Shown here piece by piece: positions 25,175 to 33,050 of a stretch of DNA of 64,000 bases. The DNA lies in the NCBI RefSeq assembly GCF_001426195.1, contig NZ_LMRS01000056.1, positions 124,001-188,000 on the forward strand, given 5' to 3'. This stretch comes from Sphingomonas sp. Leaf339. GTDB lineage: Bacteria; Pseudomonadota; Alphaproteobacteria; Sphingomonadales; Sphingomonadaceae. Both the position numbers and the translations under genes were made by a program. The stretch's first letter is position 1. Each line of letters opens with the position of its first letter. The notes beneath the pieces were generated by a model that had not been told where the DNA came from, ran no database searches, and saw only the letters and a program-made list of their open reading frames with translations.

Positions 25175-26557
25175 TCAATTCACCAGGATGGAGGTGGTTA
25201 CGCCGAGCTGACCCGCCAGGTTCGCTATCAGCTCTGGCTTGATGCCCGCCGATCCAGCCGCCTTGATCTGCTCGATCGCGGGCGCGATCAGCGCGCGGCG
25301 GTTGGTTGCGGTGCGATCGGCCAGGTCGATCCGGTAAGCCATCTGCAGCTGCGCCTCGCGACGATCCAGTCGGTCGAAGACCAACCTCCCGTTTGAGGTG
25401 GCGACGCCGTACTGGACCAAGGCGCGAGTGTACCAGATTCTGTCGGGCCGCCCGAGCGCAACCACGCCCTTGGCGCTCTGACCACGTACGCTGCGCAACG
25501 CGAGACCTGCCTCGGCCAGCCGGGAAAGCTCAGTGCTTCGGGCGCTGAGTTCCTGCCGATGAACCTGGAGCAAGTCGCCCGCAAGCGTTGCATTCAATTT
25601 GGCGACGTCGAACTGCTGCTGAGCCGCCGCCTTGGCGATGAGCAGCGCGGAAGCGCGGTCGGCAGCCGGCAGATCCCGGTAGGCCAGCACCAGCTGTTCT
25701 GTCGCACCCAGCAACTCGAGCACCGCCTGGGCGCGCTTGGTCGTCTTCGAGGGGTCCTTGGCATCGGCCTCGCCAGCTTTTGCTTCCGTGACGGCGGCGT
25801 CAAGTTCGACCGCGAGTAGATCGTCCAGCTTCGAGCCAAGCTCCTCGAAGCCAGCCACCTTGGCTGCGGCTGGCAGATCTAGCGCCGAAAGCTCCTTCTG
25901 CAGCTTCGCGACGTCCGCAAGGAATTGCGCACGGGGCAGCGCCTCCGCCTTCGCGTCCAGCGCCGCGATCTCCACCTTCATAGCCTTCGCCTGGGCCTCA
26001 GCGCCCTTCTGCTCGGCGACGTCAGCGGCGACCCGCCTCATCAGTTCGCCGATCCGTCCGCGCGAGCCAACGAACTCCCGAAGAGGGGCGTCGACCTGAT
26101 CCTTGGCGACGCGAGCCAGTATTACGCGCTGCCCGGCAACCGCCCGCCAGCGGATCAGGTCCATCGCGGACGGCGACGGGCAGGATGAAGCACATCCCGA
26201 CACCAATGCGCCGATCTGGTTCGTGACGGCTGATGTAAACGGGGCGGTGCCGACTGGAGTGGCTTCGCCCCCCATCACCGCCTGCTCATCCTCACCGATC
26301 CTCACCGGCGCGACGGCGTTGATGACCTCGCTGTCGCGTTCGGTGCGCTTAAGCGAGACGACGGTCGCCTCCTCCCGAGCCGCTGCTTCTCGGTAGCTCT
26401 CACGCATCTTTTCGAAGTAGGGGCCTGGCGCGGCGTCATCGAACGCCTTGGCAACGGCCGTAGCGTTCGTATCGCGCCTGGCGTCGTAAAGGGTCGCGCA
26501 CCCCGACGTGCAGCAAATAGCTGATAAGGCTATTATCCTAATTTTAGGTGTCAGCAA
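25175..26557 (-). CDS. Large helical lipoprotein of the caspase/trypsin operon
   Basis: 460 residues. The start is decided by GAGGGGG five bases before a TTG at 26557; this makes a short signal peptide ending in a lipobox (ICCTSGC, Cys20). The mature protein is mostly Ala/Glu-rich helix with coiled-coil stretches (about 165-260, VAEQKGAEAQAKAMKVEIAA) and a Cys pair (SGCASSC, about 122-126). It ends with a beta/alpha segment. No family recognised. A periplasmic scaffold or sensor is plausible. The 155-bp AT-rich gap to the trypsin gene may hold an internal promoter. Confidence 0.6.
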   Translation of the reverse strand: MLTPKIRIIALSAICCTSGCATLYDARRDTNATAVAKAFDDAAPGPYFEKMRESYREAAAREEATVVSLKRTERDSEVINAVAPVRIGEDEQAVMGGEATPVGTAPFTSAVTNQIGALVSGCASSCPSPSAMDLIRWRAVAGQRVILARVAKDQVDAPLREFVGSRGRIGELMRRVAADVAEQKGAEAQAKAMKVEIAALDAKAEALPRAQFLADVAKLQKELSALDLPAAAKVAGFEELGSKLDDLLAVELDAAVTEAKAGEADAKDPSKTTKRAQAVLELLGATEQLVLAYRDLPAADRASALLIAKAAAQQQFDVAKLNATLAGDLLQVHRQELSARSTELSRLAEAGLALRSVRGQSAKGVVALGRPDRIWYTRALVQYGVATSNGRLVFDRLDRREAQLQMAYRIDLADRTATNRRALIAPAIEQIKAAGSAGIKPELIANLAGQLGVTTSILVN

Positions 26558-26712
26558 GTTAACCCCCTCTATATTTCCGCAGAAAGACATCTGATCATCA
26601 GTGATATTAAATTTACTTCAAAGACAAAAATTTGAAAAACTCGCATTGAGATAATGCAAAAGCTGAAACATGCGATTAATTATGTTATAGCTAGCACAAG
26701 TCTTGCGGACAG

Positions 26713-27795
26713 CTAGACTATCTGCCCTTTCGGTAAAGGCTGCACGCCGGCGCAGGCAGCCACCTCATTTATCCAGTCGAGGAACCTCTGCGGCATCACA
26801 TAGATTCCCCCATCGCCGCATTGCTCATTAGCCGTGCTCGTGGCTCGGCTCGTCAATCCTGCTAGTTTGAAGCTGCCGTCAACAGAGATGTAGATTGGGC
26901 CACCGCTGTCGCCATTGCAGCTATCGATCCCGAGGAACTTGCGGCCGCATACGAACTCATAGTCGGGATGAAACCCGAGCACCTTCGGCAGCTTGCCGAG
27001 GTCCTCGTCCGCCGCGGCCATCACGGCCTCGCCGGGGATGGTGGCACGCCGCTTGGTCCCGAAGCCAAGCGGCTTGCTGGGATCATTGTAGCCAAAACCC
27101 ACGACCTCGAACGTCTGCGCGGCGAGGGTCTCCTCACTGGTCGCAAGCCGCGCGGGTGGCACGAGTGCCGGAGACTTGAGGATCAAGACATTGATGTCGT
27201 TACAGCTCTCCGGCGAGGCGATGTAGTGCGGATGGACGACGGCCTTGCTGACTTCAATCACGCGCGCATCGGCGGATAGCTGCGGCAGCACCTTCGTGCC
27301 GCCGACCATGATGCGGTCGATCGCGTGGCCGCAGTGTGCCGCGGTGAGGACCACCTGAGGCGCAACCAGCACTCCACTGCAACCCCAGTCAGGGATACCG
27401 ACGCACACACAGCTTAGGAAACCACCAGGCGGGACGACGTCGCCACCCACAACGCGCAGGTTCTGAGAGGCAGTGCGGGGTCGCCGCTCCTTGCGGGCAA
27501 CTTCGCCATCGGTCACGATCGAGCGAGCGAACCTCCTCATCCGGTCCTGCAGCGCTTGTGGCGCAGCCGCGACGATCTCGTCGACGCGACGATGACCGTC
27601 GGCGACCTCGTCATCCTCAGGCTCCTCTTCGCCTGGCGCCACTGCTGCCCGCGGTTCGCCAAATTTAGGACGCGGAAAAGAACTCGGGGCGGCTATTTGA
27701 GCCTCGAGCCGGGCCACGAGGATGTTCAGGTGGGCGATCTCGTCGTTCAGTGCCCTGACGGCCGGCTCCGCCTCGAACTCTCCAGTGCCGCACAT
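26713..27795 (-). CDS. Trypsin-like serine protease zymogen (S1 family)
   Basis: 360 residues without an obvious signal peptide. Residues 1-113 are a pro-region with a coiled-coil start (LNDEIAHLNILVARLEAQI) and an acidic patch. The S1 domain begins at NLR|VVGG, a textbook zymogen activation site (Arg114-Val115). The catalytic triad is His154 (LTAAHCG), Asp200 (NDINVLIL) and Ser297 (GDSGGP). Asp291 occupies the chymotrypsin-189 position (DSCNGDSGGP), predicting cleavage after Arg or Lys. Two genes downstream of the caspase-like gene; it could be activated by the caspase or by itself. Confident family call; the role is inferred. Confidence 0.9.
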   Translation of the reverse strand: MCGTGEFEAEPAVRALNDEIAHLNILVARLEAQIAAPSSFPRPKFGEPRAAVAPGEEEPEDDEVADGHRRVDEIVAAAPQALQDRMRRFARSIVTDGEVARKERRPRTASQNLRVVGGDVVPPGGFLSCVCVGIPDWGCSGVLVAPQVVLTAAHCGHAIDRIMVGGTKVLPQLSADARVIEVSKAVVHPHYIASPESCNDINVLILKSPALVPPARLATSEETLAAQTFEVVGFGYNDPSKPLGFGTKRRATIPGEAVMAAADEDLGKLPKVLGFHPDYEFVCGRKFLGIDSCNGDSGGPIYISVDGSFKLAGLTSRATSTANEQCGDGGIYVMPQRFLDWINEVAACAGVQPLPKGQIV

Positions 27796-27819
27796 TGAGG
27801 GTCTCCTTCGGATGGGGCG

Positions 27820-29394
27820 TCAGGACTTGATCCTGAACATGCTGGCCTGAGCGTCGAGCTTGTCGGCAAGGCTGCCCAGCGCACGCTCGACGGTCGATTG
27901 TGGCAGGCCGAGCCGCTCACCCATCAACGACGGACTGGCGTGCGCCTGGTCTCCCGACTGAGCTGCCAGCCGGTCCACCCATCTCTCCAGCATCGGCTGA
28001 CGCTCTTCCGTCTTGGCGACGGGGAACAACGCGGTGGCTATCGCAGCCTCCGCAGGCGTCACCGCATTGCTTTCCCAAGCAAGTCCTTCGGCAGTGCCGC
28101 CCTCGTAGCTACTCGCGTGCCGGAACCACTGGCGGATCTGTGGGTGTGCCAGCAGCTCGATAATCCTGCTGCCGTAGGTATCGATTTCTCCGGTAGCGGA
28201 CATCTTACCGCCGACACCGATCGAACGGGCGCGCGCGACCGGCTTCGCGTCGAGCGGTGGCGCCGTCCATGCTGTCCAGATGCGCGACGACCAGAGGCGA
28301 TCGGCGATCCGGTCGCACAGCGATCCCGCTGGTATCAGCTCCGGACATTGCCGTGTCGCCTCCAGCAGCATACGCCAACTCGCGGCGAGGATGGGCGGGA
28401 AGAGTACCGGCGTCTTCGGGCCGCTCACGCCACCAAGTCGCACGGCGGAGCTGAGGCGCAGGATGGCGACGTCAGGATGCACTCCCGGTCCCCCGGTCAG
28501 CTGTTCGAGCCGGTCGAGCAGTCTCTCACGAAACGCCGAGTGACTGTCCATACCCAGCTCGCACATGTGCGCGGCGAGAACGCCGAGCATTGGATTGGCC
28601 GCGTTGTCGCCAGCGAGTTGTTCGATCAGCTGCTCGAATTGGGGGCCGAACAGGCTACGTCCACTGCTTATCGCGGCGAGGGCGGCCTCCTCGAAGCCGA
28701 TCAGCTCCTGGTCGGCCGTCGAACGCAGTGTCTGGCGCTGGAGGCGGAAGCGTAGCTTCTCGAGATCGACCCGCAGCCCCTCGACACCCGAGAGCAGCGG
28801 TGCGCTGACCTGGGCGACATAGCCCGGCACGACCGTGATCGCCATCTCGAAGGGCTGCCGCGCGGCCGCTTCGTTAATGCGCAAGCGCCAATAGCCCGCC
28901 GTAGCCGGGAAACACCAGTTGCCGCTCCGCTCGGGCGTCATGTCCGGCACGAGCGTCTGAGCGCCATCTGCGCTCACTAGCTCGACCGAGAGGCCGACGA
29001 GGTCGCCCTCGTCCGGCCGGGTCAGGACCACCACTACCGTCGCATCTGCTGGCTGCGCCGCGCCGCTGGCGGTCGGCGGGGCTGCAGGCATACTTTCTGC
29101 GGCCGGCTCGGGGGCTTGCTGCTTGACGGGTATGATTGCGCTGCCTGGCTCAGCGATCACGTGCTGGCTATCCCAATCCTCTCGCCCGCGGAAGCCGATC
29201 TCGTAAAGGCCGGGAGTCACCAAGACGTCCACCGCACCTGTATTCGCCGGCAAGATCACAGGCTTGAACTGCGCGTCTAGCACGCGGATCTCAGTAAAGG
29301 GGGTGACGGCCTCGATCCTCAGCATGACTTGCGGCGCGAGGGGATCGGACCCCGGCACCGATGCCTCGGGAGGGCGGGGATCAAAGCTGGACAT
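27820..29394 (-). CDS. Caspase-companion protein: beta-sandwich N-terminus and C-terminal HTH-like segment
   Basis: 524 residues; the start is decided by AAGG nine bases before the ATG at 29394, giving a 14-bp overlap with the caspase gene. The N-terminal region has two short beta-sandwich-like units ('VTPGLYEIGFRG' and 'ATAGYWRLRI') similar in phrasing to the C-terminal tail of the caspase protein ('LAPGQYLFDA'). The middle is helical (about 215-450). The C-terminus has LMGERLGLPQSTVERALGSL, a helix-turn-helix pattern. No known family. Probably a regulator or substrate adaptor of the peptidases. Confidence 0.6.
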   Translation of the reverse strand: MSSFDPRPPEASVPGSDPLAPQVMLRIEAVTPFTEIRVLDAQFKPVILPANTGAVDVLVTPGLYEIGFRGREDWDSQHVIAEPGSAIIPVKQQAPEPAAESMPAAPPTASGAAQPADATVVVVLTRPDEGDLVGLSVELVSADGAQTLVPDMTPERSGNWCFPATAGYWRLRINEAAARQPFEMAITVVPGYVAQVSAPLLSGVEGLRVDLEKLRFRLQRQTLRSTADQELIGFEEAALAAISSGRSLFGPQFEQLIEQLAGDNAANPMLGVLAAHMCELGMDSHSAFRERLLDRLEQLTGGPGVHPDVAILRLSSAVRLGGVSGPKTPVLFPPILAASWRMLLEATRQCPELIPAGSLCDRIADRLWSSRIWTAWTAPPLDAKPVARARSIGVGGKMSATGEIDTYGSRIIELLAHPQIRQWFRHASSYEGGTAEGLAWESNAVTPAEAAIATALFPVAKTEERQPMLERWVDRLAAQSGDQAHASPSLMGERLGLPQSTVERALGSLADKLDAQASMFRIKS

Positions 29395-30448
29395 GAGTGC
29401 CACCTTCGCGAACTGAGACCGGCACCGATCTCGTCACAGTGCCTTGAGGATCGAGAGCGTCGAAGAGATACTGTCCTGGAGCCAATCGCACCGGGGCGAC
29501 CGCGCGTGGGGGGATGACGACGGAGAAGTTGTTGCCCTCGCGAATCTGGAATCGCGTCGCAGTGCCGCTGAGAGCAATGTCGACCGTCAGCCCGACCGCC
29601 GCTCCGAACGACATCACGTCGTTCGCCGCGCCGTTGGAATGCTCAATCTTGGGGCCACCCACCTCGGTTGCCTCCAGGAACTGCTTCAACGAGGCCGCGG
29701 TCACCACCCCGCTGGCATCCGCCGCGGTGGTGAGCCCTCGGAGCAGGGCGTTCGTCAGCACCCCCTGCCAGAGCCTCGGTGCGGAGGAGTCGAAGGGATC
29801 GTCGAGCATGCGCTCGGCCGTGGACGCACCCCACTGGGCGGCTTGAATGTGGGTGAAGGGACGAGCTGCCAGAGTGGGGTCGCCGTAACGCGGTAGGAAG
29901 CACGCGAGCTCGGATTGGCCGGATACCTCCGCGCAGCAATCCATCACCAGCATGACCTCATGGAACAGGCCGGTCATGCGCATGGCGTCCGCCGCCCTGA
30001 AGCCGAGCAGGCCGCGCAATAGCGTCGCCCGCGCATCCGCCATGACTAGAGCGCAGCCACTCGTGTCGGGCGGCGGCGGTACGAGGCCATGTCCGGCAAA
30101 GAACAGGTAAAGCCGCCGTCCACATGGATTGCCGCTCGAGTCAGCCTGCTCAAAGAACAACGTAAGTCTATCCTCAACCTGACTGCGGATCGGCTCGGAA
30201 TTATTTGCAACGGATCTTAGATATGTAATATTCTCAGAGTCAAGTCCGCCCATGCCAGGATCCATGAGCCACCGGCAAAACAAGTCGCAGTCATTTATGG
30301 CGCCGTTTAAGGGCAGAATACCTTGCGTATAATGATCTATGCCAACTACGATTGCAAAATCTAGCGGATTCTGCACCGGTTTTGTCACTGCTGGAAGTTT
30401 AACAAATGACATCAACGCCACCCCAGCCAATATATCTCGATTCGTCAT
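29381..30448 (-). CDS. Caspase-like cysteine peptidase (C14 family)
   Basis: 355 residues. The caspase fold begins at about residue 30 (DFAIVVGIDHY, then LNGAINDCDLFCRWL). The catalytic dyad is His120 in YLFFAGHG and Cys172 in LVMDCCAE. The C-terminal 70 residues look like a small beta domain (FQIREGNNFSVVIPP, LAPGQYLFDALDP). Bacterial caspase homologues usually cleave after Arg or Lys and serve in immunity or programmed death. AAGGT precedes the ATG. It is the first gene of a seven-gene operon; the upstream region is bordered by an IS5 remnant. The N-terminal hydrophobic stretch could be a weak anchor. Confidence 0.85.
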   Translation of the reverse strand: MTNRDILAGVALMSFVKLPAVTKPVQNPLDFAIVVGIDHYTQGILPLNGAINDCDLFCRWLMDPGMGGLDSENITYLRSVANNSEPIRSQVEDRLTLFFEQADSSGNPCGRRLYLFFAGHGLVPPPPDTSGCALVMADARATLLRGLLGFRAADAMRMTGLFHEVMLVMDCCAEVSGQSELACFLPRYGDPTLAARPFTHIQAAQWGASTAERMLDDPFDSSAPRLWQGVLTNALLRGLTTAADASGVVTAASLKQFLEATEVGGPKIEHSNGAANDVMSFGAAVGLTVDIALSGTATRFQIREGNNFSVVIPPRAVAPVRLAPGQYLFDALDPQGTVTRSVPVSVREGGTHVQL

Positions 30449-30621
30449 GACTATACCTTACAAGGTAATCTTCTACACCAAAATCGTTTCAGAACGAAGA
30501 TCGCCGGAGATTCAAGATCTTACTCGCGAAAGCTGCGGTCGTTCTAGAGCTCAACCCAATCAGACCATTGATCTTTGCGGAGCTTCCTAATTCACCGATG
30601 GCGTGACGATGGAGGCGGTAG

Positions 30622-31380
30622 ATGGCGTTGTTCTGGTTGCCGGACGAAACGTGGGCGGCGATCCAGCCGCATTTGCCGAAGAACCAGCCTGGGGTCGGCG
30701 TGTCGATGACCGGCGGGTGATCTCGGCCATCGTGAACGTACTGAAGATAGGCTGCCGGTGGTGCGACTGCCCGGCGCAATACGGTCCGTCGACGACGATC
30801 TATAACCACTCGAGCCGCTGGTCGCAGCGCGAGTTCTGGCTGCAATTACTCGCGGCGCTGGTCGATGCGGGCGTGGTGACTAGAGCATTGCGATCGACAG
30901 CACGTGTTTCAAGATCTCGCGTGCGGCGTTCGGCGCGAAAAGGCGCGCCTCGCGCAAGCGATCGGGCGTTCCGGGGGCGGTTGGACCATGAAGACCCATG
31001 CGCTCACCGATGTCGTCCGTCCCTATGCACTGATGCTGACACCGGGCAACGTCAGCGACATCAAAGCCGCGCCCGCCCTTCTCGAACGCGGCGGTCGAAT
31101 GCAATACCTGCTCGGCGACAAAGGCTACGATGCCGACAGCGTGCGCCGTTCGCTCCGTGCGGCAGGTGCTGTTCCAGTCATCCTCGGACGCCATAATCGC
31201 AAAGGAACCATCCGCTACGACTAACAGCGATACCGCAGACGCAACTTGGTCGAGAACGTCTTCTGCCGTCTGAAAGATTTTCGCCGTGTCGCCACCCGTT
31301 ACGACAAGCTCGCAGCCAATATCCTAACCGCTTTCACACTCGCAACAGCTGTTCTTAAAGGCAAGCTTTCGCGTAGTGCC
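30622..31380 (+). pseudogene. IS5-family transposase remnant, several frameshifts
   Basis: The pieces of an IS5 (IS427-like) transposase are all recognisable but in different frames: MALFWLPDETWAAIQPHLPK at 30622, then DDRRVISAIVNVLKIGCRWC, then HALTDVVRPYALMLTPGNVSD and YLLGDKGYDADSVRR, an in-frame TAA at 31222-31224, and NVFCRLKDFRRVATRYDKLA. At least two shifts and one stop break it. GGAGG precedes the original ATG. It sits between the caspase operon and the tRNA end of the island; clear terminal repeats were not identified. Confidence 0.8.
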
Positions 31381-31511
31381 TTCTGGGCACGTTCATGGCG
31401 TCATCAACGTAAGCCGCGAACTCGCGATACCATCGCGATACCAAAATGATTAAACCATCAGACTTACCCAACGCATCTGGCCGATAAGTCGCGCAGTTGT
31501 AGTGACTTAGT

Positions 31512-31557
31512 ATGGTGCCGCTTACAGGACTCGAACCTGTGACCCCCGCATTACGAA
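31512..31557 (-). repeat. Island end within tRNA-Thr (46-bp direct repeat)
   Basis: Same 46 bases as 7205-7250. This copy forms the 3' part of the complete tRNA-Thr gene, so the incoming element restored the gene on integration. Confidence 0.9.
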
Positions 31558-31588
31558 TGCGATGCTCTACCAGCTGAGCTAAAGCGGC
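31513..31588 (-). tRNA. tRNA-Thr (anticodon CGU)
   Basis: 76 nt with encoded CCA. Acceptor stem GCCGCTT/AAGCGGC, D-arm GCTC/GAGC, anticodon stem TCGCA/TGCGG with loop TTCGTAA (anticodon CGT at the DNA level), T-arm ACAGG-TTCGAGT-CCTGT. It decodes ACG and serves as the integration site of the island to its left. Confidence 0.95.
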
Positions 31589-31729
31589 CCGAGCGCCGGT
31601 CGTACCGGGTCGAGGCGGCGGCGATTATCAGCGATGGCGGTTCCTGACAAGCGCCTGCCCGCGATTTACCCATCGTTTACTGCGCAGGGTCCACAATCAC
31701 GTTCACGAGAATACGGGGATGACGGATCG

Positions 31730-33001
31730 ATGGACATGCGGCACGGCCTGGACGACCATGAAGTCCTGACCGATCCCGGCACCGAGGCGACGGTTGACGA
31801 ACCGTTGTTCGACGTGGGCGGTGACGAGCGGCGGATGCATGTGCGTGCCTATAATCATTGGGTGTCGTTGCTAAAGGGTCGCCCCTTTCCATCGATTGAC
31901 GACCTCGATCCCGGCAACGTCGCCGATTTTGGCGCGCACGGCGTGCTGCTCGACTTCGCCGGAGACGTAAGGGATCCGGGTATCGGCTATCTGGGCAGCA
32001 AGTTGCGCGACGAATGCCGGCTGGATGGCGATATCGTGCGCGTTGCCGACGTGCCGGGTCGATCGCTGCTGTCACGCCTGACCGATCATTATCTGCAGAT
32101 CATCGCCAACCGTGCGCCGATCGGGTTCGAGGCGGAGTTCATCAGCCTGCGCGGCTGCACGACGCTGTATCGCGGCATCCTGATGCCCTTCGCGGCGGCC
32201 GACGGCGGCGGCATCGATCATATCTATGGCGTCATCAACTGGAAGGATGTCGCCGATCCGGTCGTGCAGGCACGCCTGGATGCCGAATTGGGTGCCGCCG
32301 TCCTCGCCGGGCCGCGCGGGGCAGGTGAGGCATCGGCCTGGGCGGACGGCCCCCATGCGGACCGCGGCACGGCGGCGATCGGCCATGCCGATCTCGCCAT
32401 GACCGGATCGCTCGCCGACGCGCTGATGATGGCCCGTGAAACGGCGGCGGCGGTGCGCGCGGCGGACACGCGCAGCCGGTCGGCGCTGTACCGGGCGCTA
32501 GGACGCGCGCATGATTTTTCGCTGGCCGCCGATGACGATCGCGAGACGTATCTGCGTCTGGTGACCGAGGCCGGCCTGACCATCCAGCCGCGCGCGCCGA
32601 TGACGCCGATGGTGAAGCTGGTCTTTGGTCCCGATTACGACAAGACACGTCTGACCGAATTCGCCGCGGTGCTGGGCCATGCCCGCCGCCATGGTATCGC
32701 CGCCGGCCGCCTGCCGACCTTCCTCGACGGGTTCGAGGGCGGGATCAAGGCGATCGTGGCGGCCGAACGTCAGGCCCGCCGCCCCGCCAGCACCGCGCCT
32801 CATGCCCCGACGCTGGGCGAGCGGCCGGTGATTGCCCGCCTGCCGTTGGCGATGGAGGCTGCGACGGGCGAAGCAGTGGTGCTGGTCGCGCGGATGGGCG
32901 CGGATGGCGTGCTCGATATCGTTGCGGGCATCGCCGACCATGATCTGGCGGCCCGCGCTCTCAAGACACGAGACCGGACGGCAGTCACTCACAAGCCCTG
33001 A
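31730..33001 (+). CDS. PAS-fold domain protein (PAS_5-like)
   Basis: 423 residues from the ATG at 31730; an ATG at 31634 is in frame but has a worse context. The N-terminal part matches the alphaproteobacterial PAS_5-type pattern, with WVSLLKGRPFPSIDDLDP, then FGAHGVLLDFAGDVRDPGIGYLG and a late YRGILMPF. The rest is Ala-rich with several helical segments (ARETAAAVRAADTRSRSALY). No kinase or cyclase domain is visible, so this is probably an adaptor or one-component sensor. It lies just outside the island, upstream of the glutamate dehydrogenase gene. Confidence 0.65.
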   Translation: MDMRHGLDDHEVLTDPGTEATVDEPLFDVGGDERRMHVRAYNHWVSLLKGRPFPSIDDLDPGNVADFGAHGVLLDFAGDVRDPGIGYLGSKLRDECRLDGDIVRVADVPGRSLLSRLTDHYLQIIANRAPIGFEAEFISLRGCTTLYRGILMPFAAADGGGIDHIYGVINWKDVADPVVQARLDAELGAAVLAGPRGAGEASAWADGPHADRGTAAIGHADLAMTGSLADALMMARETAAAVRAADTRSRSALYRALGRAHDFSLAADDDRETYLRLVTEAGLTIQPRAPMTPMVKLVFGPDYDKTRLTEFAAVLGHARRHGIAAGRLPTFLDGFEGGIKAIVAAERQARRPASTAPHAPTLGERPVIARLPLAMEAATGEAVVLVARMGADGVLDIVAGIADHDLAARALKTRDRTAVTHKP

Positions 33002-33050
33002 AAAGGTCAGGCCTTGAGATGACCTGCCGCCGGGCGCATAGGACCGCCCC

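Larger units (their letters stand above)
7205..31557. mobile_element. 24.3-kb genomic island integrated at tRNA-Thr(CGU)
   Basis: A perfect 46-bp direct repeat (7205-7250 and 31512-31557) equals the 3' part of the tRNA-Thr gene whose intact copy spans 31513-31588. This is the layout left by a tyrosine recombinase acting at a tRNA 3' end: the island supplies the new 3' end and the old fragment is displaced to the far side. Inside lie AT-richer spacers, many orphan genes, restriction or nuclease-like genes, a caspase/trypsin operon, a broken integrase and an IS5 remnant. With the integrase frameshifted, the island is probably no longer self-mobile. Confidence 0.85.

Noticed and set aside
22543..30448. 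Bacterial gasdermin partner for the caspase/trypsin pair
   Set aside because: No product has gasdermin length or pattern; the membrane proteins have multiple helices or periplasmic domains instead.
7205..31557. Prophage
   Set aside because: No capsid, terminase, tail, portal or lysis genes; contents fit a defence-type genomic island.
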